From contig JAEXRM010000090.1 in the NCBI GenBank assembly GCA_023440865.1, positions 1 to 34,930 on the forward strand: a stretch of DNA of 34,930 bases, read 5' to 3'. This DNA comes from Bacillota bacterium (lineage in GTDB: Bacteria; Bacillota; Clostridia; DSM-8532). The translations under genes were made by a program, and so were the position numbers. Position 1 is the first letter of the stretch, and every line of letters begins with the position of its first letter. Shown piece by piece: positions 16,844-24,856 of the stretch. The notes beneath the pieces are model-generated. The model saw only the letters and a list, made by a program, of their open reading frames with translations, made no database searches and was not told where the DNA came from.

Positions 16844-18223
16844 TCATGTTCCATCATACCCGGTCGCGGGGGCGGCGTTCAAGTCGTGTCCGGCACGCAG
16901 GCACAGCCGTACGGTCAACAGCCCGATGCCGATCATGCCGAGCAGCGGCACCGTCGGCAGAAAGGCCTGAAGCCCGCCGAACACGGCATAGGCAAGCGGC
17001 ATGCTGGCATTGCCGGCGAACGTGCACAGCCCGAAGACGCGTCCGGACATCGCGCGGGGCGTCTCCTTCTGCAGGGACGTCATCCACTGGATGGCGGCCA
17101 ATGACAGCATCGTGCCGTACAGGCAGCACGCCAGCGCGGCCAGCGGCAGGGAAAACTCCCTCATGACGCCCGATGCCTTCGACAGCCAGTCCACGGCCAG
17201 CGAGGCGGCTGTCAGAACGGCGCCGGCGGCGGGCAGGACCGCGGCAATGCGTTTGAGCGGGCTGTGCGGTTCCGGCAGCAGGCGGTGCAGCACCCCGCCG
17301 AGCAGCAGACCGCAGCCAAGCAGGGACTGCAGCCATGCCAGGCTGGCGGCGCTGTTTCCGGCGACAGCCATCTGCCGCGCGAGCCCCGGCAGCAGACAGG
17401 AGAAGCCGCCGGTGAAGAAATGGGCCGCGACGACGACGAGTAGCAGCCGGCGAATCTCCCGGCGCGCGAGGACGAAGCGGAACCCTGCCGCGAGTGCGGC
17501 GGTGTAGCGTTCCTTTTCTGGCTGCAGCCGCACCGGTCCGTCCGCCGCTTCCGGAACGGCAAGCGCAGCCGTTTCAGGCTGAGGCCTGTCCGATTGCTGC
17601 CGTGCGGCGCGGTCGGCGCCATCAGTCGACAAGTCTGCGCTGCGCATGCCGTGACCGGGCAGGCGCAGCATGCCCACAAGCAGGGCGGAGGCGACGAAGG
17701 TTGCGGCATTGATCAGTACGGCGGCGCCGAAGCCGAGGCCTGCCGCGCACAGGCCGCCCAGAACGGGTCCGAGGATGGTGCAGAAGCCTTCCGTGGTCTG
17801 GATGCGGGCGTTGGCGCCGGAGAGCCTGTCCGCCGCGACGACATCCGGCAGGATGGACTGGGAGGCCGGATCGTGCATCGCGGTCAGGCATGCCAGCAGC
17901 ACCGCGGTGGCGGCAACAAGGGCCGGGGTCGCGATGCCGAGAATCACGGCGGCGCCCAGCATGGTCAGAACGCCCGCCCGCAGCAGATCGGCCGCGACAA
18001 GGACCCGTTGCTTGCGCCACCGGTCGATCCAGGGGCCGGCAAACAGGGTCACGATCAAGCCCGGTACGGCGTCACAGAGCATCAGCAGGCCGGTCCAGGC
18101 GGGGGTGCCGGTTTTCTCCATGACCCACCAGACCATGCCCAGCGCGTACAACCGATCGCCCAGCTGGGATAGGGTGCGGCCGGCCCAGAGCTTGTTGAAT
18201 TCTCGATAGGCTGTTCCCTTCAT
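16844..18223 (-). CDS. MFS transporter (MFS_3-type, drug exporter-like)
   Basis: 459 residues with about 12 membrane helices in two halves. The N-terminus starts MKGTAYREFNKLWAGRTLSQ with the usual LGDRLYALGMVWWVMEKTG first helix; GPWIDRWRKQRVLVAADLLR is the MFS loop 2-3 motif. A long Asp/Arg/Gln/Pro-rich central loop (about 205-250) separates the halves. Homologous exporters include macrolide and enterobactin-type efflux proteins; substrate unknown. AGGAGG lies upstream of ATG 18223. The frame stays open further upstream, but those codons are non-coding in character and cross the promoter. First gene of the MFS-MerR operon. Confidence 0.85.
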   Translation of the reverse strand: MKGTAYREFNKLWAGRTLSQLGDRLYALGMVWWVMEKTGTPAWTGLLMLCDAVPGLIVTLFAGPWIDRWRKQRVLVAADLLRAGVLTMLGAAVILGIATPALVAATAVLLACLTAMHDPASQSILPDVVAADRLSGANARIQTTEGFCTILGPVLGGLCAAGLGFGAAVLINAATFVASALLVGMLRLPGHGMRSADLSTDGADRAARQQSDRPQPETAALAVPEAADGPVRLQPEKERYTAALAAGFRFVLARREIRRLLLVVVAAHFFTGGFSCLLPGLARQMAVAGNSAASLAWLQSLLGCGLLLGGVLHRLLPEPHSPLKRIAAVLPAAGAVLTAASLAVDWLSKASGVMREFSLPLAALACCLYGTMLSLAAIQWMTSLQKETPRAMSGRVFGLCTFAGNASMPLAYAVFGGLQAFLPTVPLLGMIGIGLLTVRLCLRAGHDLNAAPATGYDGT

Positions 18224-18323
18224 GCGATGCCTCCTGCGGGTTGGCCCCGCAACACAATGCGGCGGACGCCCGCCGCACACGCCGGGGCGTTGTCCGCATG
18301 GCGCCGCAGGGGGTTCCCGCTTC

Positions 18324-18354
18324 ATCCTAAACTGTGAAGCAAGGTACGGGTCAA
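18324..18354 (-). promoter_or_regulatory. MFS-MerR promoter with 19-bp spacer
   Basis: On the minus strand, TTGACC (18349-18354) and TAGGAT (18324-18329) are separated by 19 bp. Over-long 19-20 bp spacers are typical of promoters that MerR proteins untwist, and the operon encodes a MerR regulator. A clear dyad inside the spacer was not seen, which weakens the call. Confidence 0.5.
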
Positions 18355-18390
18355 GCCCCTGCGTGGGAGAGGGGGCGGGGCTGTTTGTCA

Positions 18391-18419
18391 TTGCCCCGCC
18401 GTGGTAAATTGAATACAAT
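18391..18419 (+). promoter_or_regulatory. Promoter of the DUF3783 gene
   Basis: TTGCCC (18391-18396), a 17-bp spacer and TACAAT (18414-18419). The -35 box lies in the right arm of an 8-bp GC hairpin, so the two may be functionally linked. Confidence 0.5.
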
Positions 18420-18533
18420 CGAATCAACGGAACAGGCTCCCGGAACCCGAGAAGGCCTGTAGCCGATGTGACCTTGAAGACACATGGCCGGAAGCCGGCG
18501 TGCCCGGACGCCCGAAAATACGGAGGAACACGC

Positions 18534-18968
18534 ATGTCCACTTTTTCACGGATCGACGCGGACAAGACCGACCGTCCCGAAGGCCGCAACTGCATATTGG
18601 TATATGGGTACGGAAAGCACCACACGGGCGCCATCGCCGAAACGGCGCAGGCTGTCGGCATCGACGCGACCCTGCCGCTGGAAGCGCGACACCTGGGCGT
18701 ACGCATCCGCGACCTGCTCGACGGGTCGGAGGCCCAGGTCGCGTTCGAACACGAGGTCGCCGAGCCGATCATCGTCATGTCGGCCCTTTCGGATGCCGAG
18801 ATGAACGCCTTCATGGACCGGTTCCGCGGCCTTGGCATTCCGCGCCCGCTGTTCGCGATGGTAACGCCCACATCGCGCAACTGGCGGTTCGGTGATCTGG
18901 CGCTCGAGCTGGGCAAGGAGCGGCGTGAAATCGCGGCCGCCCAGCGCCGGAAGATGCAGGAGTCCTGA
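18534..18968 (+). CDS. DUF3783 family protein
   Basis: 144-residue soluble protein of the DUF3783 family, common in anaerobic Bacillota, function unknown. The layout fits the family: a first strand NCILVYGYGKHHTGAIAETA, a central EPIIVMSALSDAEMNAFMD helix, and the conserved LFAMVTPTSRNWRFGDLALE block followed by a charged C-terminal helix. The ATG at 18534 has GGAGG 7 nt upstream; the in-frame extension back to 18468 lies in the leader. Its stop is 7 nt from the convergent stop of the AraC gene. Confidence 0.75.
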   Translation: MSTFSRIDADKTDRPEGRNCILVYGYGKHHTGAIAETAQAVGIDATLPLEARHLGVRIRDLLDGSEAQVAFEHEVAEPIIVMSALSDAEMNAFMDRFRGLGIPRPLFAMVTPTSRNWRFGDLALELGKERREIAAAQRRKMQES

Positions 18969-18975
18969 GGGCGGC

Positions 18976-19878
18976 TCACACGGTCGGTTTCAGCACGGAG
19001 ATGGGGAAATACAGCTCGCACTCGCAGTAACTGCGGCTGCAGCGGGCGTAGTCGATGCGCTCGAAATGGAACGTTTCCCGCAGGTCGAAGGTGACCGTGG
19101 GCATCCAGGTTTCGGACACGAAACGCCACAGCCCCGAAAGGGTGGCCGAGGAGATCTCCTCCGGCCGGTGCTGGCCCATGTAGACGAAGACGCCGTACTT
19201 GTGGGGTGCCACATGGCGCTCCTGCATGCCGTCCGGCACAATGCTGTTGCGGTCGACGAGCAGCGAGGGCTGGTACCAGGTGAAATCGCCGGGAGGAGCG
19301 GGCACGGTGGTGAAGCCGATGTAGATGTCGCGTGCCACGGGTTGGATGATCTCCTGGCGACGATCGTGGAAGAAGGCGTTCCCGAGGCGGTTTGCCGTCT
19401 GGTGCGCCAGGTTGTCGGCGATGTCGATGCGGTGTGTCGGCCCGGCGATCGAAAAATCCGGCAGCACGGAGATCGACCGCAGGAAGATCAATCCTTCGCC
19501 GGCCTGCTGCAGGAAATCGATGTTCACGCGGTCGAGGATGTCAAGCGGAACCGGGTTGCGGCGCCACTTCGCGGGCGTCGTGCCGAACTCCTCGTGGAAG
19601 ACGCGGTTGTACGTGCGTTCGCAGCCGAAGCCGTACCGGTCGGCCAGCGCATCGATGTGCACGCGCCGCTCCAGCAGGTCGCCCAGCGACAGCGCGATGC
19701 GGCGCCGCCGCACGTACTCCATGATGCCGGTCGCGGTGGCGCTCTTCCAGATGCGCAGCAGGTGGTACTTCGACACGTTGACCTGTTCGGCGATCGTGTC
19801 GAGGTAAAGCGGCTCGAGCAGGTGCCCTTCGATGTAGTCCGTCGTGTCGCGGAGAATGGCCATCAGATGTCGATCCAT
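18976..19878 (-). CDS. AraC family regulator with GyrI-like effector domain
   Basis: About 300 residues. The N-terminal half is a double AraC helix-turn-helix: LYLDTIAEQVNVSKYHLLRI and RRVHIDALADRYGFGCERTY, then FHEEFGTTPAKWRRNP. The C-terminal half (about 130-300) resembles GyrI/BmrR-like small-molecule-binding domains (ELYFPISVLKP at the end). Layout matches Rob/SoxS-like multidrug-responsive activators. An upstream TTG at 19914 is in frame, but it lies inside the predicted -35 box. The promoter -10 ends 7 nt before ATG 19878, which therefore would be the 5' end of the mRNA. Divergent to the nucleotidyltransferase gene, its likely target. Confidence 0.82.
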   Translation of the reverse strand: MDRHLMAILRDTTDYIEGHLLEPLYLDTIAEQVNVSKYHLLRIWKSATATGIMEYVRRRRIALSLGDLLERRVHIDALADRYGFGCERTYNRVFHEEFGTTPAKWRRNPVPLDILDRVNIDFLQQAGEGLIFLRSISVLPDFSIAGPTHRIDIADNLAHQTANRLGNAFFHDRRQEIIQPVARDIYIGFTTVPAPPGDFTWYQPSLLVDRNSIVPDGMQERHVAPHKYGVFVYMGQHRPEEISSATLSGLWRFVSETWMPTVTFDLRETFHFERIDYARCSRSYCECELYFPISVLKPTV

Positions 19879-19884
19879 GCTGAC

Positions 19885-19914
19885 ATCATACCCAAAGGGG
19901 ATGGCCGGCTTCAA
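19885..19914 (-). promoter_or_regulatory. AraC gene promoter giving a leaderless mRNA
   Basis: On the minus strand, TTGAAG (19909-19914), an 18-bp spacer and TATGAT (19885-19890). The expected +1, 7 nt beyond the -10, falls on the A of ATG 19878, and no Shine-Dalgarno sequence precedes that codon. Confidence 0.5.
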
Positions 19915-19951
19915 TGCCTTGATCGTGGTTCGAATGCGTTCCGGCGCAACC

Positions 19952-20062
19952 GAGCAATTTCTGTCCTGTTCGTGAAATCCTCATGAATCAAGCGTTTTGG
20001 CGAATCAAGCGCGCATGCGTGTTCCATTGGGACACAGGTGCGCAATTCCTGTCCTGTTCCTG
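19952..20062 (+). repeat. Direct repeats between the AraC gene and the nucleotidyltransferase gene
   Basis: Two 23-nt copies (19952-19974 and 20040-20062) match at 20 of 23 positions and share the core CTGTCCTGTTC. The second copy covers the -35 position of a TATACT -10 box at 20077-20082. The first lies about 40 bp upstream of the AraC -35 box. In between are two exact GAATCAAGCG decamers at 19985 and 20002. Candidate binding sites for the AraC regulator. Confidence 0.55.
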
Positions 20063-20149
20063 CGGAGGACAAGCCGTATACTGGTTCCCTGGGAAGTGGA
20101 ACGGCGTGCCGGGGGCACTGGCCGCCTGGCTGGAACAGGGAGGATGGAC

Positions 20150-21127
20150 ATGGCGACAAACGGGATACAGGACAGGAACGCGGGGCTGGCGGCGCTCTCG
20201 TCGGAGGCCGTGCAGGCCGGTGGAGACGCCGCCTTGCGCAACCGCTTCATCGAGGCGGTCGGCGCATTTGTCGACAAGGTCCGCCCGGACCCGAGCATCC
20301 TGGCGGTCGTGGTCGGCGGCAGTCTGGCCTATGATGTCGTATGGGAGAAGAGCGACGTCGACATGACTGTCGTCGTGCGGGACCAGCAGCTGAAGAACGA
20401 ATCCTACACCCTCATCGAGGACGGAATCTCCCTCAATGTGAGCATGACGACCCGCAGCACCTTCAAGCGCAGTCTCGAGCGCAACACGGGCGGCTCCTTC
20501 GGGCAATCCTATTTCGCCAAGGGCACCATGGTCTACACGACGGACGAGAGCCTGCGCGACTTTTTCGAGGAGGTCAAGGTCATCGGCGAGGATGACAAGG
20601 CGCTTTCGATGATGATCTTCGCATGCGCGCTGACCGGAACCCTGGACAAATGCCGCAAGTGGCTGACCGCCTGCGGCGATGTCCGCTATGCCCAGTACTA
20701 TTTCCTCGAGGCCGCCGAGCTGGTCGCGGACATGGCGCTGTGCATGCAGGGGGAGCCTTCCTCACGCGCTTCGGTGCGCAAGGTGCTTGCGAGGAACCCG
20801 GATCTGCTCCGTCCGTTCTATCAGGAGCCGTTGTCGCATCCATTCAACGCAGAGGAGATGGCGGCGGCCATCGATGCGCTGGATGGCCTCCTGACCGGTT
20901 ACCTGCCTGTCATCAGCAAACCCGTCATCGCGTTCCTCTCGGACGGGGAACTCAAGACCGGTACGCTCATCGCGCGCCACTTCCACCAGGAGCCCCACTT
21001 CATCCTGAACATCTTCGAATGGCTCGTCGACAAGGGTGTCATCGAGAAGGCGACCCAGACCATCCGCATCACGCCGAAGGGCAGGCAGGTGTTCGAGGAA
21101 GTCGGATACCTGTATCTCGGCGGCTGA
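20150..21127 (+). CDS. Nucleotidyltransferase-domain protein with C-terminal winged helix
   Basis: 325 residues. The N-terminal part shows the Pol-beta-type nucleotidyltransferase signature: VVVGGSLAYDVVWEKSDVDM, with G56-G57-S58 and the metal-binding pair D69 and D71, as in aminoglycoside adenylyltransferases and minimal NTases. The middle is helical. The C-terminal ~80 residues (GTLIARHFHQEPHFILNIFE, then VIEKATQTIRITPKGRQVFE) look like a winged helix. The ATG at 20150 is preferred over 20144 because GGGAGG at 20138-20143 gives 6-nt spacing. It is divergent from the AraC/GyrI regulator and lies 127 nt before the UvrA-like gene. Substrate unknown; transfer of a nucleotide to a drug or protein is possible but not shown. 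Confidence 0.75.
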   Translation: MATNGIQDRNAGLAALSSEAVQAGGDAALRNRFIEAVGAFVDKVRPDPSILAVVVGGSLAYDVVWEKSDVDMTVVVRDQQLKNESYTLIEDGISLNVSMTTRSTFKRSLERNTGGSFGQSYFAKGTMVYTTDESLRDFFEEVKVIGEDDKALSMMIFACALTGTLDKCRKWLTACGDVRYAQYYFLEAAELVADMALCMQGEPSSRASVRKVLARNPDLLRPFYQEPLSHPFNAEEMAAAIDALDGLLTGYLPVISKPVIAFLSDGELKTGTLIARHFHQEPHFILNIFEWLVDKGVIEKATQTIRITPKGRQVFEEVGYLYLGG

Positions 21128-21189
21128 ACCGTAATCGAGGTCCCTCGGCCGGCGGGCGTGGCAGCCCGCGTTACCGGCAGGGAAGCGGT

Positions 21190-21229
21190 GCCCGCTTCAC
21201 GTGAACCGTCGCCCGCTTCCCTTGAACCG
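21190..21229 (+). repeat. Short tandem direct repeat upstream of the UvrA-like gene
   Basis: Two 19-nt units (21190-21208 and 21211-21229; core GCCCGCTTC, then TGAACCG) match at 17 of 19 positions with a 21-bp period, two helical turns. They end 25 nt before the UvrA-like start codon, between the nucleotidyltransferase and UvrA-like genes. Confidence 0.5.
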
Positions 21230-21254
21230 CCGCATGTCACCGCAGGAGGAGATC

Positions 21255-24203
21255 ATGGCCATCCGCAGCACCATCGAGATCATCAACGCCCGGCAGAACA
21301 ACCTCAGGAACGTGTCCGTGGAGATCCCGCGCGACAAGCTGACCGTCATCACCGGCGTCTCCGGCTCCGGCAAGTCCTCGCTCGCGTTCGATGTCGTCTA
21401 CGGCGAAGGGCAGCGCCGCTTCCTCGACTCGATCTCGAACTTCGCCAAGAGCCGCATCAGCCAGCTGAAGAAGGCGAAGGTCGACTACGTGCGCGGGCTG
21501 TCGCCCGTCATCGCCATCGAGCAGAAGAAGGGCAACAACAACCCGCGCTCCACGGTCGGCACCGTCACCGACATCAACGACTATCTGCGCCTGCTCTACG
21601 CCACGGCGGGAAACGGCTCCTGCCCGGTCTGCGGCCACCCGCTGCAGCAGCGCTCGGCCACCCAGATCGCCGAGCACATCGCGACCCTGCCGGCGGGCAC
21701 GGTCGTGGAGCTGCGGGCACCGGTCGAGAAGCCCTACGGGGAGGACTTCGAATTCCTGTTCACCACCCTGCGCGAGAAGGGGTTCAAGAGCCTGATCGTG
21801 GATGGCGAACCCTTTTCGCTGGCCGACAAGCGGGAACTCGACGAAGCCCGCGACTACCGCATCGAGCTGCTGGTGGACCGGTTCACGCTGCGGTCGGACA
21901 GCTTCGCGCAGCTGGCCAAGAGCATCGAGGCGGCCATGCTGGCGCTCGACGAGGACATCTTCCTGAAGATCGAGGTGCCGGCCGGCGTGGACGCGTCTTT
22001 CTATGAGGGCTTCGGCTGCCCCGAGCACCACTTCTGCCTGTTCGAGATGCAGCCGTTCCACTTCTCCTTCAACACGCCGGCCAGCGCCTGCCGCACCTGC
22101 ATGGGCGTGGGCCTCTCCTACATGGTGGAACCGCGGTTCCTGGTCGTTTCGCCGGAGAAGAGCATCAACCGCGGCGCGCTGAAGAACACCATCTTCAATG
22201 CCAGTGCGGCGGGGCGCGACAGCTACCGCGGCGTGATCATGTACAGCCTGTCGCAGCAGTACGGCTTCAGCCTCGACGTGCCGTTCCGCGACCTGCCGAA
22301 GGAGGTCCACGACATCCTCTTCTATGGCACGAAGGGCGAGGTGGTGCCGATGGTGCAGCCGCCGGACGCGAAGAAGAAGAACTGGATCGCCGGCCGCGAC
22401 CGCCCCTTCCACGGCTTCGTCCATGAGATGGAGAGCTGGTACCGGCACTACATCCGCCGTTCATCCACGACCGAGGCGTTCGAGCCCGATTTCATCAAGG
22501 AGTGCATGATCGAGAAGGTCTGCCCCGAGTGCGGCGGCGCGCGGCTGAAAAAGCAGCGCCTGCGCGTGCTGGTCGGCGGCCGGAACATCGACCAGCTGTG
22601 CCAGATGCAGCTGCCGGCCCTGCTGGACTTCCTCGACGGGCTCGCCTTCGGCGAGGACAGGCGCGAGGTCGCCGAGTCGATCGTGCGCGAGCTGCACACA
22701 CGCATCTCGCTTTTGATCGACATCGGCCTGCACTACATCAGCCTCGCACGGCGCAGCGACAGCATCTCCGGCGGCGAGATGCAGCGCATCAAGATGTCCA
22801 CGCAGATCTCCAGCGAGCTGATGGGCATGCTGTATGTGATGGACGAGCCCAGCATCGGCCTGCATCCGCGCGATTCCAGCCGCGTCATCGACACGATGCG
22901 CCAGCTGCGCGACATCGGGAACACGGTGATCGTCGTCGAGCACGACCTCGAGACCATCAAAAGCGCCGACCACATCATCGAGATCGGGCCGGGACCGGGC
23001 ATCCATGGCGGCAACATCGTGGCGCAGGGCACGCTCGAGGACATCATGGCCGTCGACGCGTCCGCGACCGGGCGATACCTGTCCGGGCGCGCGGAGATCC
23101 CGGTGCCCGCGGAACGGCGGCATCCCGGCGACGCGTTCCTCTCCATCCAGGGGGCGCGCGAGAACAACCTCAAGAACCTCGACGTGGACATTCCACTGGG
23201 CGTGTTCCTGTGCGTGACGGGGGTTTCCGGCTCCGGCAAGAGCTCGCTGATCAACGAGATCCTCTACAAGGGGCTCAAGGTCGCCAAGACGGGAGCCCGC
23301 ATCCAGCCGGGCGTGCACGACTTCCTGTTCGGGGCGGAGCTGCTCAACAACGTCATCGCGATCGACCAGACGCCGATCGGGCGGAACAGCAAGTCGAACC
23401 CGGCGACGTACATCGGCGTCTACGACAAGATCCGCGACCTGTTCGCCGCGCTGCCGGAGGCGGTGTCCCGCGGGTACACGGCCATCGACTTCAGCCTGAC
23501 GCACTCGAACGGTACGCGGTGCGAGCACTGCGCGGGCGACGGCGTGATTGTCACGAGCCTGCAGTTCATGGCCGACATCGAGACGATCTGCCCCGTGTGC
23601 AAGGGGCTGCGCTTCTCCGAGGAGGGGCTCGAGATCAAGTACCGGGGCAAGAGCATCGCCGACGTGCTGGCGATGACCATCGAGGAGGCGCTCGACTTCT
23701 TCCGCGACAACACCTACCTGCGGCACAAGCTTACCATCATGAACGAGCTGGGCTTGGGGTACATGGGGCTGGGGCAGAGCTCGACGACGCTCTCCGGCGG
23801 CGAGGCGCAGCGCGTGAAGCTGGCGTACGAGCTCGCGAAGATCAAGCGCGGGGCGCACAACCTCTACATCCTCGACGAGCCCACGACGGGGCTGCATCTC
23901 TCGGACATCCAGAAGCTGCTTGACTGCCTGAACCGGCTGGTGGACCAGGGGCACTCGGTCATCGTGATCGAGCACCACCTCGACGTCATCAAGTCGGCCG
24001 ACTACCTGCTCGACATGGGGCCGGAGGGCGGCGCGGGCGGCGGCGTGGTGGTGGCAGAGGGCACGCCGGAGGCTGTGGCGCGGGTGGAGGCGTCGCACAC
24101 GGGGCGGTACCTCAAGGAGATGCTGGGGCATGACCGAATTGGGTCGGTGCCACTGGCGGGCAAGGCCGTTCGGAGCAGGAAGAGGCAGGTCGCAACAGAA
24201 TGA
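21255..24203 (+). CDS. UvrA-family excinuclease ATPase subunit (divergent paralogue)
   Basis: 982 residues with the tandem ABC ATPase layout of UvrA. Walker A motifs GVSGSGKSS are near residues 34 and 655. Signature motifs are ISGGEMQRIKMSTQ and LSGGEAQRVKLAYE, with MDEPSIGLHPRD and LDEPTTGLHLSD. The C-terminal zinc module is intact (CEHC at 756-759, CPVC at 779-782). The first zinc module reads C255-P-E-H258 with C279/C282, so one usual Cys is His. The FLPDV-like segment of housekeeping UvrA is replaced here by FMADIETIC. ATG 21255 has GGAGGAG upstream. In housekeeping UvrA the protein scans DNA for damage with UvrB. The divergence and position behind an AraC/GyrI-NTase pair suggest an accessory or drug-linked copy, which is inference. 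Confidence 0.85.
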   Translation: MAIRSTIEIINARQNNLRNVSVEIPRDKLTVITGVSGSGKSSLAFDVVYGEGQRRFLDSISNFAKSRISQLKKAKVDYVRGLSPVIAIEQKKGNNNPRSTVGTVTDINDYLRLLYATAGNGSCPVCGHPLQQRSATQIAEHIATLPAGTVVELRAPVEKPYGEDFEFLFTTLREKGFKSLIVDGEPFSLADKRELDEARDYRIELLVDRFTLRSDSFAQLAKSIEAAMLALDEDIFLKIEVPAGVDASFYEGFGCPEHHFCLFEMQPFHFSFNTPASACRTCMGVGLSYMVEPRFLVVSPEKSINRGALKNTIFNASAAGRDSYRGVIMYSLSQQYGFSLDVPFRDLPKEVHDILFYGTKGEVVPMVQPPDAKKKNWIAGRDRPFHGFVHEMESWYRHYIRRSSTTEAFEPDFIKECMIEKVCPECGGARLKKQRLRVLVGGRNIDQLCQMQLPALLDFLDGLAFGEDRREVAESIVRELHTRISLLIDIGLHYISLARRSDSISGGEMQRIKMSTQISSELMGMLYVMDEPSIGLHPRDSSRVIDTMRQLRDIGNTVIVVEHDLETIKSADHIIEIGPGPGIHGGNIVAQGTLEDIMAVDASATGRYLSGRAEIPVPAERRHPGDAFLSIQGARENNLKNLDVDIPLGVFLCVTGVSGSGKSSLINEILYKGLKVAKTGARIQPGVHDFLFGAELLNNVIAIDQTPIGRNSKSNPATYIGVYDKIRDLFAALPEAVSRGYTAIDFSLTHSNGTRCEHCAGDGVIVTSLQFMADIETICPVCKGLRFSEEGLEIKYRGKSIADVLAMTIEEALDFFRDNTYLRHKLTIMNELGLGYMGLGQSSTTLSGGEAQRVKLAYELAKIKRGAHNLYILDEPTTGLHLSDIQKLLDCLNRLVDQGHSVIVIEHHLDVIKSADYLLDMGPEGGAGGGVVVAEGTPEAVARVEASHTGRYLKEMLGHDRIGSVPLAGKAVRSRKRQVATE

Positions 24204-24208
24204 GGCGG

Positions 24209-24220
24209 CATGATATCATG
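24209..24220. promoter_or_regulatory. 12-bp palindrome after the UvrA-like gene
   Basis: CATGATATCATG is a perfect dyad located 6 nt after the UvrA-like stop and about 60 nt before the PhnB-like gene. It could be an operator. No -35 box at proper spacing was seen. Confidence 0.3.
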
Positions 24221-24281
24221 GGAATGAACGCATCGTGCCGAAGAACGTACCGGAAGGCACTGAACGAGAGGAGCACCCGCC

Positions 24282-24683
24282 ATGATCAGACCGACCATCC
24301 AGTTTCCGGGAACCTGCGCCGAAGCCATGGCCCTGTATGAGACCGTATTCGAAACATCGGACAAGCAGGTGGAGTTCCTGCGGGACGCGCTCCGCGACGA
24401 GGACATCTATCGGGAGGGGGAGGCGGGCAATCGGGTCATGCACGCGGGCATGACCCTGAACGGCACGCCCTTCAACTTCAGCGACATGGATCAACCGGCT
24501 GTCGCAGGCAACATGTGCCTGTTCAACGTGTTCTTTTCGACACCGGAAGCGGTTGTGGCCGCCCATGGGAAGCTTGCGACAGGTGGGCGGATCGACGTAC
24601 CCCTCGGGCCGCAGTTCTTCAGCCCCATGTACGGATCGGTCGTGGACAGGTTCGGCATCAAGTGGCAGCTGATCTGCGCGTGA
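24282..24683 (+). CDS. PhnB-like VOC family protein
   Basis: 133 residues of the PhnB/'3-demethylubiquinone-9 3-methyltransferase-like' VOC group. The first module is IRPTIQFPGTCAEAMALYET. The middle contains VMHAGMTLNGTPFNFSD, and the end GPQFFSPMYGSVVDRFGIKW followed by QL is the diagnostic PhnB pattern. Despite the legacy name, these proteins are not methyltransferases; no reaction is established. GAGAGGAG lies upstream of the ATG. It starts 78 nt after the UvrA-like stop and may share its transcript. Confidence 0.85.
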   Translation: MIRPTIQFPGTCAEAMALYETVFETSDKQVEFLRDALRDEDIYREGEAGNRVMHAGMTLNGTPFNFSDMDQPAVAGNMCLFNVFFSTPEAVVAAHGKLATGGRIDVPLGPQFFSPMYGSVVDRFGIKWQLICA

Positions 24684-24784
24684 TGCGCCCGGTCGGATCG
24701 GCTGCAGGGATGGCCTGCAAGGATCGGCCGCAAGGATGGCGTTGGGTTGGCTCTCAAGCATGCCTGCCTGGATGAAGGTGCAAG

Positions 24785-24821
24785 AAAAAACGAGGGGGAT
24801 TCCGGATGGAATCCCCCTCGT
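24785..24821 (-). terminator. Intrinsic terminator of the zinc-ribbon gene
   Basis: A perfect 14-bp stem (24790-24803 with 24808-24821) has a 4-nt loop and is followed on the minus strand by a run of six T (24785-24790 reads A on plus). This is a textbook Rho-independent terminator 36 nt after the zinc-ribbon stop. The plus side lacks a T-tract, so it works mainly for the minus strand. Confidence 0.92.
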
Positions 24822-24856
24822 CAATGCGTCTCGTGGTACGGACGCCGGTCCGCTGC

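Larger units (their letters stand above)
18224..18533. other. Divergent intergenic region, MFS/MerR versus DUF3783
   Basis: No gene is seen here. The region holds the MFS promoter on the minus strand, the DUF3783 promoter on the plus strand, an 8-bp GC hairpin (18374-18381 with 18393-18400) overlapping the DUF3783 -35 box, and a leader of about 108 nt before DUF3783. The leader contains the short inverted repeat ACAGGC/GCCTGT (18432-18437, 18455-18460). It does not match a riboswitch class that I recognise. Confidence 0.6.

Noticed and set aside
18420..18533. The DUF3783 leader considered as a riboswitch.
   Set aside because: Short stems are present but no conserved core of a known class (TPP, SAM, cobalamin, glycine, fluoride, yybP-ykoY) could be recognised.
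16844..19129. A 761-codon version of the MFS gene extending upstream.
   Set aside because: The extension crosses the MFS promoter and the antisense of the DUF3783 gene; ATG 18223 has AGGAGG and begins the first helix of the transporter.
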